Below, piece after piece: positions 42,267 to 51,415 of a DNA stretch of 64,000 bases. Under the pieces are notes generated by a model. That model had not been told where the DNA came from. It did not search any database and saw only the letters and a program-made list of their open reading frames with translations. The position numbers and the translations under genes are program-made. Position 1 is the stretch's first letter, and every line of letters begins with the position of its first letter. The DNA is from Nocardioides plantarum (GTDB lineage: Bacteria; Actinomycetota; Actinomycetes; Propionibacteriales; Nocardioidaceae), in contig NZ_VDMS01000001.1 in assembly GCF_006346395.1 (NCBI RefSeq), positions 2,512,861-2,576,860 of the forward strand. The letters run 5' to 3'.

Positions 42267-43532
42267 ATGGGATCGACCATCACCGAGAAGATCCTGGCCC
42301 GCGCCGGTGGTCTCGACAGCGTGGTCCCGGCGCAGAACGCGCCGTTCCGACCCGACTACATGATCGCCTACGACTACCCCGGCTACACCGACGTCATGTT
42401 CCGCCAGATGAAGGAGGACTTCGGCATCGAGCGGGTCAAGGACCCCGAGCGCTACGTCCTGTTCATCGACCACATGACGACGCGCGCCAACGAGCGCGAG
42501 CTGCAGATGCACAACGTCACCCGTGACTGGGGCCGCCTCAACGGCGTCGAGGTCCACGAGGGCGTCGGCATCGGGCACCAGGTGGCCGCGGAGCTGGGCT
42601 ACGCCGCCCCCGGCAACTTCCTGGTCCACTTCGACGGTCACGTCAGCGGCCTGGGCGCCTTCGGTGCGCTGGGCTGGGGCGTGCGCAAGGACCTCCTCGA
42701 GGCCTGGGTCACCGGAGCGGTCTACCTCGACGTGCCCGCGAGCACCCGCTTCCACCTCGAGGGCTCCTTCTCCGAGGGCGTGGACAACCGCGACCTCCTG
42801 CACCACATCATCGCGACGTACGGCGCCGACGCGTGCGCCCACCAGGTCATGGAGTACGCCGGCCCGGGCGCCGAGGCGATGTCGATCGACCGCCGCCAGG
42901 GCCTGTGCGCGATGGCGATGTTCACCGGCGCCGTGTCGGCGATCTTCAACCCCGACGAGCTGTCGCTGGAGTACTCGCGCCGCGTGGCCCGCGACGAGTT
43001 CGAACCGGTCTACAGCGACCCGGACGCGACGTACACCGCCACCCACGACGTCGACCTCTCCGCCCTGTCGCCCCAGGTCGTGCTGCCGGGCTCGGCCAAG
43101 TCGGGCAACACCAGGCCGATCGAGGACCTGGTCGGCACCCGCCTGCAGCACGCCTACATCGGCTCGTGCGCCAGCGGCCGGATCGAGGAGATCAGGGCCG
43201 CGGCCGAGATCCTCCAGGGCAAGAAGGTGGCCGAGGGCGTGCGCTTCAACGTCGTCCCGACGTCGAAGAAGATCTACGACCAGGCCGAGGCCGAGGGTCT
43301 GCTCGACATCCTCACCGAGGCCGGAGCCCAGGTGGCGCAGGCCTCCTGCGACTTCTGCGTGGGCTACGCCTCGCCGCTGGAGCCGGGCGACAACGCCATC
43401 TCGACGGGCGTGCTCAACATCAGCGGGCGCATGGGCAGCACCGATGCCAGCATCTACATGGGCTCGGCCTACACCGTCGCCGCCTCCGCGCTGACCGGCG
43501 TCATCACCGACCCGCGGGAGGTCATGTCGTGA
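42267..43532 (+). CDS. Aconitase-family dehydratase, large subunit (LeuC/HACN/DmdA-like)
   Basis: A 421-aa 4Fe-4S hydro-lyase catalytic subunit. Cluster cysteines C301 (YIGSCASGR), C361 and C364 (QASCDFCVG) are all present. Length and the two-subunit arrangement fit the archaeal-type LeuC/homoaconitase/dimethylmalate dehydratase group, not full-length aconitase. It starts two bases after the lyase stop and overlaps the small subunit. It should hydrate or dehydrate a substituted malate or maleate to feed the lyase. Confidence 0.93.
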   Translation: MGSTITEKILARAGGLDSVVPAQNAPFRPDYMIAYDYPGYTDVMFRQMKEDFGIERVKDPERYVLFIDHMTTRANERELQMHNVTRDWGRLNGVEVHEGVGIGHQVAAELGYAAPGNFLVHFDGHVSGLGAFGALGWGVRKDLLEAWVTGAVYLDVPASTRFHLEGSFSEGVDNRDLLHHIIATYGADACAHQVMEYAGPGAEAMSIDRRQGLCAMAMFTGAVSAIFNPDELSLEYSRRVARDEFEPVYSDPDATYTATHDVDLSALSPQVVLPGSAKSGNTRPIEDLVGTRLQHAYIGSCASGRIEEIRAAAEILQGKKVAEGVRFNVVPTSKKIYDQAEAEGLLDILTEAGAQVAQASCDFCVGYASPLEPGDNAISTGVLNISGRMGSTDASIYMGSAYTVAASALTGVITDPREVMS

Positions 43533-44101
43533 AGGTGCAGGACGTCTTCGAGGGCCGCGTGGCCTGGAAGTTCGGCGACGACTTCGACATCGACCTGGTC
43601 ATCGGGGTCACCAACATCAAGTACTACGACCCCGACAAGCTGCGCTCGGTGCTGATGCAGGCCTACGACCCGGCCTTCGTCGACGACGTGCGTCCCGGCG
43701 ACGTCATCGTCGGCGGGCGCAACTTCGGCTACGGCCACCCGCACTACCCGGCCATGATCGCGATGCGCAACGCCGGCGTCGTCGCCGTCGTCGCCGAGTC
43801 CTACGCGCCGGGGTTCTGGCGCGGCGAGCTCTACCAGGGGATGCCGCTGGTGACCGTGCCCGGCATCTCCGAGGCCGTCGAGCGCTGGGACGACGTCGCC
43901 GTCGACTGGAAGAACGCCACCGTGCGCGTCGGCCGCACCGGGCAGGTCCTGCAGGGCACCCCGCCCAGCCCGCACGCCATCGACGTCATCGAGGCCGGCG
44001 GCGGGCTCAACCTGCTGCGCGCGCAGTACGGCACTGGGAGCAGCACGGTCCCACCGGCGGCCGCGGCCGTTCCCCACCCCACCAGCGAAAGGGTCACCTG
44101 A
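43529..44101 (+). CDS. Aconitase-family dehydratase, small (swivel) subunit
   Basis: A 190-aa swivel-domain partner of the preceding large subunit. The motif DVIVGGRNFGYGHPHYPAMI is the substrate-binding YGxGHxH-type loop of LeuD-like subunits. An Ala/Pro-rich tail closes it. Start GTG 43529 overlaps the large-subunit stop (GTGA), giving strict coupling and likely 1:1 synthesis. Confidence 0.92.
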   Translation: MKVQDVFEGRVAWKFGDDFDIDLVIGVTNIKYYDPDKLRSVLMQAYDPAFVDDVRPGDVIVGGRNFGYGHPHYPAMIAMRNAGVVAVVAESYAPGFWRGELYQGMPLVTVPGISEAVERWDDVAVDWKNATVRVGRTGQVLQGTPPSPHAIDVIEAGGGLNLLRAQYGTGSSTVPPAAAAVPHPTSERVT

Positions 44102-44535
44102 TGGTCACCGAGCTCGACAAGGTCGTCTACACCGCCACCGCCAGCGCCACCGGAGGACGAGCCGGGCACGCCCGTAGCGACGACGGGCACCTCGACCTCG
44201 ACCTGCGGGTGCCCGAGGCCATGGGCGGCCCGGGTGGGGCGACGAACCCCGAGCAGCTCTTCGCCGCCGGCTACGCCGCGTGCTTCCAGGGGGCCCTGGG
44301 CGTCGCGGGTCGCCGCCAGGGCGTCGACACCTCCGGATCCCTGGTCACCGCCTCGGTCAGCATCGGCCCCGTCGGCGAGGCGTTCGGCCTGGCCGTGAGC
44401 CTCGACATCGAGATCCCCGGCGTGGACGAGGAGACCTGCCAGGCGCTGGCCGACGCGGCCCACGAGGTCTGCCCCTACTCCAACGCGACCCGGGGCAACA
44501 TCGTGGTCGACGTCCGGGCGCGGGTCGTGAGCTGA
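44101..44535 (+). CDS. Organic hydroperoxide resistance protein (Ohr/OsmC family)
   Basis: A 144-aa thiol peroxidase. Redox cysteines C61 (GYAACFQGAL) and C124 (EVCPYSNATRGN) are the Ohr pair; the N-terminal VVYTATASATGGR is family-typical. It overlaps the preceding stop by one base (TGATG), so it is part of the lyase operon. It would detoxify organic hydroperoxides, perhaps protecting the oxygen-sensitive 4Fe-4S dehydratase or coping with peroxidic by-products. Confidence 0.93.
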   Translation: MVTELDKVVYTATASATGGRAGHARSDDGHLDLDLRVPEAMGGPGGATNPEQLFAAGYAACFQGALGVAGRRQGVDTSGSLVTASVSIGPVGEAFGLAVSLDIEIPGVDEETCQALADAAHEVCPYSNATRGNIVVDVRARVVS

Positions 44536-44539
44536 CGGC

Positions 44540-46192
44540 ATGACGACGTACGCCGACCGACCGTGGCGCGCCCTCTACCGCGAGGGGCAGCCGGTCGAGG
44601 TGGAGCCGGAGTTCCCCCACCTGCTGGCGATGTGGGCCGACGCGGTGCGGCGGGCGCCCGACCAGGACGCCATCCGCTACTTCGACGCCACGCTGAGCGT
44701 CGCCGAGCTCGACGCGGCCTCGGACGCGCTGGCCGCGGCGCTGCAGGAGCGCGGCTTCACCACCGGCGACCGGTTGGCGATCTACAGCCAGAACGACCCG
44801 GCGTTCGTCATCGCGATGCTCGCGACCTGGAAGGCCGGCGGCGTCGCGGTCTCCGTCAACCCGATGTACAAGGAGCGCGAGCTCGCGCACGTGCTGGCCG
44901 ACTCCGGCGCGCGGGCCCTGGTCTGCCTCGACGAGGTGCACCCGGTGGCGGTGGCGGCCCTCGCGGCCGGCAGCGGGGTGGACGTCGTCATCACGTTCTC
45001 CGGCCGTGACTTCCAGACCCGTGACGACGAGCGGGTGCTCGATCCCGTCGGGGTGCCGCCCGCGGACGGGGCGGAGAACCTCCTCGGCCTGCTCGCGCGG
45101 TACGCCGGGCAGCGGCCCGGGCCCGTGGCGCCGCCCGGACCCGACAGCGAGGCGTTCCTCGTCTACACCTCGGGCACGACCGGCGACCCCAAGGGCGCCC
45201 GGCTGACCCACGCCAACTTCGTCGTCAACGCCCGCAACTACCGCGAGTGGATGCAGCTCGGGCCGGACGACGCCATCCTGGCCACCGCCCCGCTGTTCCA
45301 CATCACCGGTCTCGTCGGGCACGGCGTGCTCTCGCTGCTGCTGCCGGCACCGCTGGTCCTGGGCCACCGGTTCCACCCGGGGGTGATGGTGGACGCGATC
45401 CGCGAGCACCGTCCGGTCTTCACCGTCGGGGCGATCACGGCGTTCTCCGCGCTGGCCGCCGTGCCGGGGGTCGGACCCGACGACTTCGCGTCGCTCACCA
45501 AGATCTACTCCGGGGGTGCGCCGGTCGCGCCGGCCGTGGCGGACCGGCTCGAGACGGTGCTGGGCGGCTACGTGCACAACGCCTACGGCCTGACCGAGAC
45601 GTCGTCGATCACCCACATCGTGCCGCCGGGGCGGCGCGCTCCGGTCGATCCGGTCTCGGGGGCGCTGTCGATCGGCGTCCCGATCGCGTCGGTGCGCTCA
45701 CGCATCGTGGACGACGCGGGCGCCGACGTGGCGGTCGGCGAGCTGGGCGAGCTGCTCATCGCCGGTCCCCAGGTCGCGCACGGCTACTGGAACCGGCCGG
45801 ACGTCTCGGCCGAGGCGTTCCCCGGCGGCGAGCTGCGCACCGGCGACGTCTGCTTCATGGACGACGAGGGCTGGTTCTACCTCGTCGACCGCAAGAAGGA
45901 CATGATCATCGCCTCCGGATACAAGGTCTGGCCGCGCGAGGTCGAGGACGTCCTGTGCAGCCACGAGGCCGTGCACGAGGCCGCCGTCGTGGGCGTCCCC
46001 GACGACTACCGGGGGGAGACGGTCACGGCGTTCGTGTCGCTGGTCGAGGGGGCGAGCCTCGCCGAGACCGAGCTCATCGACTTCTGTCGCGACCGGATGG
46101 CGGCCTACAAGTACCCCCGCTCGATCACGGTCGTCGCGGCACTCCCCAAGACCGCCAGTGGCAAGATCCTGCGCCGCGAGCTCCGGGCCTGA
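44540..46192 (+). CDS. Acyl-CoA synthetase (AMP-forming)
   Basis: A 550-aa adenylate-forming ligase. P-loop YTSGTTGDPKGARLTH, A5-type YGLTET, A7 TGDVCFMDDEGWFYLVDRKK, and the C-terminal catalytic Lys in PKTASGKILRREL are intact. No signal or membrane segment. It starts four bases after Ohr and ends the operon before a strong terminator. It would activate a medium-chain or branched carboxylate, either the imported compound or the acid released by the lyase. Confidence 0.93.
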   Translation: MTTYADRPWRALYREGQPVEVEPEFPHLLAMWADAVRRAPDQDAIRYFDATLSVAELDAASDALAAALQERGFTTGDRLAIYSQNDPAFVIAMLATWKAGGVAVSVNPMYKERELAHVLADSGARALVCLDEVHPVAVAALAAGSGVDVVITFSGRDFQTRDDERVLDPVGVPPADGAENLLGLLARYAGQRPGPVAPPGPDSEAFLVYTSGTTGDPKGARLTHANFVVNARNYREWMQLGPDDAILATAPLFHITGLVGHGVLSLLLPAPLVLGHRFHPGVMVDAIREHRPVFTVGAITAFSALAAVPGVGPDDFASLTKIYSGGAPVAPAVADRLETVLGGYVHNAYGLTETSSITHIVPPGRRAPVDPVSGALSIGVPIASVRSRIVDDAGADVAVGELGELLIAGPQVAHGYWNRPDVSAEAFPGGELRTGDVCFMDDEGWFYLVDRKKDMIIASGYKVWPREVEDVLCSHEAVHEAAVVGVPDDYRGETVTAFVSLVEGASLAETELIDFCRDRMAAYKYPRSITVVAALPKTASGKILRRELRA

Positions 46193-46506
46193 GGCACCTG
46201 GCCCGACCGGGCCAGTCGAAGATGGCTCGTTCGGGCCATGGGCCGGGGCGCGTCGATCCGGCAGGCTTTCCCCACGAGATCGCATCGCCGGGTGACCTCT
46301 CACCCGTAGTGGCGAACCGGGAGCTTCTGGGTTCGGACCCGAGACCGGACCACGAAGGAAGGCCCTGGAGACCATGTCTCCAGGGCCTTCGCTCCTGTCC
46401 CGGGCGGTGGTCGTGACGCACGGGGCCGCCTGCGGTCGACGCCCTCCCCGCTTGGATCCCGCACTGAGGAGAGGGATCCAGCTGGACCCCTCTCCCCAGC
46501 GGCGCG
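46193..46506. other. Intergenic region between converging genes
   Basis: 314 bp with no supported gene. It holds a small hairpin near 46198–46215 (CTGGCCC/GGGCCAG) and the long terminator at 46358–46390, but otherwise nothing I can name. Confidence 0.6.
46358..46390. terminator. Bidirectional terminator hairpin
   Basis: A perfect 14-bp stem GAAGGCCCTGGAGA (46358–46371) with its complement at 46377–46390 and a CCATG loop, between the converging acyl-CoA synthetase and FtsX genes. It suits both directions. Confidence 0.85.
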
Positions 46507-48441
46507 TCAGCGCGCCACGCGCGTGGCGGCGCGGACGGTGCGGGTGGCGGTGAGCAGGGTCGCGGCGACGGTGAGGGTGACGACCGCGCCACTGAGCACG
46601 GCGTACGTCGCGAGGTCGACGACGGGGAGCCCCGCCCCCAGCAGACCGGCGCTGACCCCCACGACGGCGGGCAGGACCGCGACGGTGCCGATGGTCCACG
46701 CCGCCAGGCCGGTCACCACCGCCTCGACACCGGTCATCAGGAGCAGCTGTCGGGCGGTCGCGCCGCTGCGGTGCAGCAGGCGCAGCTCGTCGCGGCGACC
46801 GGCGGTGAGGAGGACGAGGGCGTTGAGGGAGCCCAGGCCCACGAACAGCAGCAGGAACAGGGTCAACAGGGTCGACAGGTGCTGGGTGCCGGCGTCCGGG
46901 CTGCCGGCCGCGGCGGCGTACGCGGCGGTGGACGTCGTGCCGGCCACCTCGGCACCGCCGTCGGCCTCGACGAGCGCGAGGTGCACGGTCGGTGTCACCC
47001 CGTGGGCGGCCAGGGTCTGCGGGCCGACCAGCTCGCTGCCGACCCCGAGGCCGCGGTCGTAGACGGCGACGACCCGCAGCCCGACGTCGGTGCCCCCCAG
47101 GCGCACGTGGAGGGTGTCGCCGACGCCGGTCCCGGCCTCGAAGGCGGTGTCGGCGCTGACCGCGACGGTGTCGGGGTCCCCCAGGTCGGCCAGCGAGCCG
47201 TCGCTGACGTCGGGGTCGAACACCCGGTGATCGACGTCGGGCGGGACGGCGCGCAGGGTGGTCGACTCCCAGACCAGGGCGTCGGGGAGCTCGGTGTCGT
47301 CGTCGGTGCGCACCTGGGCGGGGGCGTCGGCGAGCGGGACGACGCCGGTGACGCCCGGCGCCGCCGACAGCGACTCGAGATCGGCGGGGCTGAGGCCGGT
47401 ACCGGAGGAGGCCACGAGGTCGGTGCCGATCGCCGCGGCCAGCTGCTCGGTCGCGGCCTGCTGCACGGCCCGGTCGACGGTGCTCTGGGTCGTGCCGACC
47501 GCGAGCACCAGGGCGAGCGGGACGACGACGGTGGTCAGGCGTCGGGAGAAGCCGCGCAGGTTGCCGAGCGCGAGCCGGGTGGGTGCGCCCGTACGCCGGG
47601 GCACGGCGCGGGCGGCGCGGGTGAAGGTCCACTCGACCAGGACCGGACCGGCCAGGGCGGCCGCGCCGATGAGCAGGAACGCCGACGTGGCGGCCAGGGC
47701 GCCACCGGCCGTGCCCGGCACGACCAGCGGGGTGCCCGCGGCGGCCAGGCCGGCGAGCGCGGTGAGCCCGGCGGCGACCCGGCGTACGGCGCCCACCGGG
47801 GTGCGCTCGGCCGCGCTCTCGGCGATCGCCGCGGTCGGGGCGGCCCGGACGGTCTCGCGCGAGGCGAGCCTGCTGGCCACCAGGGCCGTGGGCACCACGA
47901 GCAGGACGGCACCCACGACCGGGAGGGGCGAGAGGGTCGAGGCGAAGCCCGGCCCCACCACGCCGGCCTCGCGCAGCACCGGGTCGAGCCACCGGGTCAG
48001 GACGAGTCCGGGGATCGCGCCCAGCGGTGCGGCCACGGCGCTCAGGAGCAGCAGCTCGGTCGAGACGAGGCGTCGTACCTGACCGCGGGTCGCCCCGACG
48101 GCCCGCAGCAAGGCGAACTCACGCCGCCGTCGGCGCAGCGCCAGGGTGGTGGTGGCCGCGACGACGATGACGACCAGGACGAGCGCGGTGCCGGCGAACG
48201 AGGACGCCAGGGTGACGAGCAGGCCGCCGCCGCCCGCGGGCTCGCGCAGCCCGGACTCGAGCAGGGCACCGGTCAGCGTCGTCAGGGTCGAGGCCAGGGC
48301 GATGACCAGGCCGGTCCCGACGGCGCCGGGCCAGTTGGCCCGCGCTCCGGCGACGGCCAGGCGCCGCAGGCCGCGCGGCGCGGGCGGCGCAGCAGGCGCA
48401 GGCGAGGGGGAGGGGGTCCGCGACGTCAGGACGGCGCTCAT
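46507..48441 (-). CDS. FtsX-family ABC transporter permease
   Basis: A 644-aa membrane protein with one TM near the N-terminus and two FtsX blocks. Typical segments are TTLALRRRRREFALLRAVGA and, at the C-terminus, LNALVLLTAGRRDELRLLHR. An extracytoplasmic domain lies between (about 370–510). About ten TMs in total. ATG 48441 overlaps the ATPase stop (ATGA), which decides the start. With the ATPase it forms a MacB/LolCDE-like type VII (mechanotransmission) unit, possibly for peptide-antibiotic defence or export. Confidence 0.92.
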   Translation of the reverse strand: MSAVLTSRTPSPSPAPAAPPAPRGLRRLAVAGARANWPGAVGTGLVIALASTLTTLTGALLESGLREPAGGGGLLVTLASSFAGTALVLVVIVVAATTTLALRRRRREFALLRAVGATRGQVRRLVSTELLLLSAVAAPLGAIPGLVLTRWLDPVLREAGVVGPGFASTLSPLPVVGAVLLVVPTALVASRLASRETVRAAPTAAIAESAAERTPVGAVRRVAAGLTALAGLAAAGTPLVVPGTAGGALAATSAFLLIGAAALAGPVLVEWTFTRAARAVPRRTGAPTRLALGNLRGFSRRLTTVVVPLALVLAVGTTQSTVDRAVQQAATEQLAAAIGTDLVASSGTGLSPADLESLSAAPGVTGVVPLADAPAQVRTDDDTELPDALVWESTTLRAVPPDVDHRVFDPDVSDGSLADLGDPDTVAVSADTAFEAGTGVGDTLHVRLGGTDVGLRVVAVYDRGLGVGSELVGPQTLAAHGVTPTVHLALVEADGGAEVAGTTSTAAYAAAAGSPDAGTQHLSTLLTLFLLLFVGLGSLNALVLLTAGRRDELRLLHRSGATARQLLLMTGVEAVVTGLAAWTIGTVAVLPAVVGVSAGLLGAGLPVVDLATYAVLSGAVVTLTVAATLLTATRTVRAATRVAR

Positions 48442-49199
48442 CGGCCGGCCGCCAGCACCCGGGCGGTGACCTGCTCGGCGGTGGGCGCGTCGAGCGCGTC
48501 CACCAGCAGGCCGTCGGCCAGCACGAGCACCTGCTCGGCGGCGGCGGCGACCCGGCTGTCGTGGGTGACGACGACCACCGTCTGTCCGAGGTCCCGGGCC
48601 GTGCTGCGCAGCAGCTCGAGGACCGCGGCACCGGTGGCCGAGTCGAGGGCGCCGGTCGGCTCGTCGGCGAAGACCACCGTGGGCCGGGTCACCAGGGCCC
48701 GGGCGATGGCCACGCGCTGGGCCTGGCCGCCGGACAGCTCGCCGGGGAGGCGGTCGAGCAGGTCGCCGAGGTCCATCCGGTGCACCAGGTGTGCCACCCA
48801 GGCCGGATCGGCCCGGCGGCCGGCGAGGACCAGCGGGAGCCCGACGTTGTCGCGCACGCTGAGGTGGCCGATCAGGTTGTAGGCCTGGAAGACGAAGCCG
48901 ATGTGGTCGCGACGGAAGCGGGTCAGGTCGTCGTCGGGGAGCGAGCTGATGTCGTGGCCGCCCACGACGACCCTCCCGCTGGTGGGCCGGTCGAGCCCGG
49001 CGGCGCAGTGCAGCAGGGTCGACTTGCCCGACCCGGACTGCCCGACGACTGCGGTGAGCGACCCGGGCCTCAGGTCCAGGGAGATGCCGCGCAGGGCGGC
49101 AGTGGTCGCAGGTCCGCTGCGGTAGGTCTTGCGGACGTCGTGCAGGGCGATCGCGGTCCCGGTCAGGGGTACGGCGGGCGCGGGGTTCGTGACGGTCAC
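48438..49199 (-). CDS. ABC transporter ATPase (MacB/LolD-like)
   Basis: A 253-aa ATPase. Walker A is GQSGSGKSTLLHC, signature LSGGQAQRVAIARAL, Walker B VVFADEPTGALD and H-loop VVTHDSRV. The LolD-type wording of these motifs fits the FtsX permease it overlaps. A cluster of TGCAAC repeats lies 86–118 bp upstream of the start, suggesting control by the neighbouring LuxR-type response regulator. Confidence 0.94.
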   Translation of the reverse strand: MTVTNPAPAVPLTGTAIALHDVRKTYRSGPATTAALRGISLDLRPGSLTAVVGQSGSGKSTLLHCAAGLDRPTSGRVVVGGHDISSLPDDDLTRFRRDHIGFVFQAYNLIGHLSVRDNVGLPLVLAGRRADPAWVAHLVHRMDLGDLLDRLPGELSGGQAQRVAIARALVTRPTVVFADEPTGALDSATGAAVLELLRSTARDLGQTVVVVTHDSRVAAAAEQVLVLADGLLVDALDAPTAEQVTARVLAAGR

Positions 49200-49284
49200 G
49201 GGGTGCTCCCAGAGGGCTGGCGGTCGGGCGAGTGGTCACCCACGACGCTAGGAACGCAGCGCCGCCGCGACGAGCCGCTCGGGA

Positions 49285-49317
49285 TGCAACTGCGGCGGTT
49301 GCACCTTTGGATGCAAC
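49285..49317. promoter_or_regulatory. TGCAAC repeat cluster upstream of ABC operon
   Basis: TGCAAC (49285–49290), N7, GTTGCA (49298–49303), N8, TGCAAC (49312–49317): one inverted pair plus a third direct copy, between the response-regulator and ATPase genes. This is the layout expected for a dimeric NarL/LuxR-type regulator. Confidence 0.65.
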
Positions 49318-49342
49318 CGACGCCGCGAGGCGCTGGAGCGCC

Positions 49343-50026
49343 TCAGCCGTCGACCTTGACCAGGCCGTTCTGGTAGGCCCACACCACGGCCTGCAGTCGC
49401 GACCTCACGCCGAGCTTGGGGAGCATCCGGGCCAGGTGGGACTTGATGGTCGACACCTCGAGCACGAGCGTGCGCGCGATGTCGTCGTTCGACATCCCCT
49501 GCGCGAGCAGCAACAGGATGTCGAGCTCACGCGGCGTCAACAGGTCCGTGGCGCGGGTGGCCACGACGGGCTGGGTACGGCGCCGGGTCACCATCTCCTG
49601 CAGCACGCGGCGGGTCAGCGAGTTGTCCAACGTGCCCTGGCCCGACGCCACCGCACGCACCGCACTCACGACGGCCTCGGGCTCGGCGTCCTTGAGCAGG
49701 AAGCCGGAGGCCCCCGCCTCGAGGGCGCCGAAGAGGTAGTCGTCGACGTCGAAGGTGGTGATCACCAGCACCGGCACGGGATCGGCCACGTCGGGACCGC
49801 ACAGCTCGGCGGTGGCCGTGATGCCGTCGGTGCCCGGCATCCGGAGGTCCATGCAGACCACGTCGGCGTCCAGGGACCGGGCGGCGTCGACCGCCGCCCG
49901 ACCGTCGCCCACGGCGGCGACCACCTCGAGGTCGGGCTCGGCGCCGATCATGGTGGTCAGACCGGCCCGGACCAGCGGCTGGTCGTCGGCGATCACGACC
50001 CGGAGCACTGCTCTCGGTCGGGTCAT
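49343..50026 (-). CDS. LuxR/NarL-type response regulator
   Basis: A 227-aa response regulator. Receiver with D14/D15, phospho-acceptor Asp60 (DVVCMDLRMPG), Thr in VITTFDVDDY and Lys in GFLLKDA. LuxR HTH at about 160–220 (LTPRELDILLLLAQGMSNDD, then STIKSHLARMLPKLGVRS). It overlaps the kinase gene by four bases. It likely acts on the TGCAAC cluster just downstream to switch on the ABC transporter. Confidence 0.95.
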   Translation of the reverse strand: MTRPRAVLRVVIADDQPLVRAGLTTMIGAEPDLEVVAAVGDGRAAVDAARSLDADVVCMDLRMPGTDGITATAELCGPDVADPVPVLVITTFDVDDYLFGALEAGASGFLLKDAEPEAVVSAVRAVASGQGTLDNSLTRRVLQEMVTRRRTQPVVATRATDLLTPRELDILLLLAQGMSNDDIARTLVLEVSTIKSHLARMLPKLGVRSRLQAVVWAYQNGLVKVDG

Positions 50027-51273
50027 GTCGGCTCCTCGGTGGACACGGGCAGGGTCAACGACACGAGGAACCCGCCCTGCGGAGTGGGGCCGGTGGTGAG
50101 CCGGGCGTCGGTGAGCTCGGCGCGCTCGCGCATGCCGACGATGCCGAGGCCGCCGCCCGCACCGACCGGCGCCACCGGTGGCGGCGCGGTGGGTGCGTCG
50201 TTGCGCACCGTGACGACGACGTGACCGGTGTCGCGGGCGTCGACGACGACCTCGCAGCGGGCACCGGGGGCGTGCCGGGCCGCGTTGGCCAGCGACTCCT
50301 GGACCGTGCGGTACGCCGCGAGCTGGGCCAGCGGACCGGCCGCGAGGTCGGCCAGTCGGTCGGCCGGTACGCCGAGCACCGAGAGCCCGACGTCACGGCC
50401 GGCGCTGCGGGCGTCGTCGACCAGGCGTCGCAGGCCGCCCAGGGTCTCGGGCTCGACGCCGCGCGGGGCCGCGCCGGGGTCGTCCTCGCGGAGCATGGCC
50501 ACGAGCTGGCGCAGGTCCCTCAGCATGGCGGTGCTCTGCTGACGCACCTGGCGCACCGCGACCTTGGCTCCCGCGGGGTCGGTGTCGATCTGACGGTCGA
50601 GGGCGGCCGTCATCACCGCGATGCCGGACAGGTGGTGCGCCGCGATGTCGTGCAGCTCGCGGGCCATCGCCGTGCGCTGGCGGGCCACGGCGGCCTCGGT
50701 GCGGGCGGCCTGCTCCCCGGCCAGGGCGCGCAGCTGCTCCGTGCGGGCTCGGCCGGTCTCGCGGCGTGCGGCGACGAACAGACCGACGGCCGTCGCCACG
50801 GCTACGGTGCCCGCACCCTGCAGGACGGCGGTCCCGGCCCCGCCCAGGGTCAGGCCGGAGTCCCGCCCGGCGCGGACGCCCTCGCCGACCGCGACCAGCA
50901 CGGCCGCAGCCACCAGGGAGGGGACGGCGCGCGGCCACGGGGTCTCGAGCGTGACGACGTACGCCGCCACCAGCACCGCGACCGACGTCGCCCCGGTCGC
51001 GGCCCCCAGCCCGGCGCCCGCCGCCACCGGCGCCACGGCGCTCACCAGGACCAGCGACCGACCGGGCGCGAGGGCCGTCGAGCGCAGCAGCAGGGCCTGG
51101 ACCGTGAGTGCCACGAGTCCCACCGACCACGCCCACCACCCCAGCTCGGGCCCGCCGGGCACCTCGGCCGGGGCGAGCTGCGCCAGGACCACGACCGCGC
51201 TCAGCAGGGCCATCGCCAGCACCCAGGTGCCGGCCACGACCGCCACGACGGGCACCGGGCGGGCTGAGCTCAC
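50023..51273 (-). CDS. Sensor histidine kinase (DesK/HisKA_3 type)
   Basis: A 416-aa membrane kinase with five or six N-terminal TM segments and very short loops. This is an intramembrane-sensing layout. A coiled coil precedes the HisKA_3 H-box (RTAMARELHDIAAHHLSGI), then an HATPase domain (SLANAARHAPGARCEVVVDA; GGGLGIVGMRERAEL). GTG 51273 is chosen because the first TM follows directly; TTG 51327 is an alternative in-frame start. Its partner is the overlapping response regulator. Together with the ABC genes it looks like a cell-envelope stress module. Confidence 0.9.
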   Translation of the reverse strand: MSSARPVPVVAVVAGTWVLAMALLSAVVVLAQLAPAEVPGGPELGWWAWSVGLVALTVQALLLRSTALAPGRSLVLVSAVAPVAAGAGLGAATGATSVAVLVAAYVVTLETPWPRAVPSLVAAAVLVAVGEGVRAGRDSGLTLGGAGTAVLQGAGTVAVATAVGLFVAARRETGRARTEQLRALAGEQAARTEAAVARQRTAMARELHDIAAHHLSGIAVMTAALDRQIDTDPAGAKVAVRQVRQQSTAMLRDLRQLVAMLREDDPGAAPRGVEPETLGGLRRLVDDARSAGRDVGLSVLGVPADRLADLAAGPLAQLAAYRTVQESLANAARHAPGARCEVVVDARDTGHVVVTVRNDAPTAPPPVAPVGAGGGLGIVGMRERAELTDARLTTGPTPQGGFLVSLTLPVSTEEPT

Positions 51274-51335
51274 CTCGCGACAGTACCGGCGAGGGCCGGT
51301 AAGCGTCCGGGGCCTTACTTGTGGCAATCGACGTT

Positions 51336-51364
51336 CGACTTTCGACGAAGTTCGGCGAAAGTCG
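51336..51364. repeat. Inverted repeat upstream of the giant exoprotein gene
   Basis: CGACTTTCG (51336–51344) and CGAAAGTCG (51356–51364) are perfect 9-bp complements with an 11-bp spacer. It lies between the divergent kinase and exoprotein genes. A protein-binding site or short hairpin are both possible. Confidence 0.6.
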
Positions 51365-51415
51365 CAAAGAAGTTCTCAGACAGGACCGCATCCTCGTTGA
51401 GATGTGACCGCCGTC

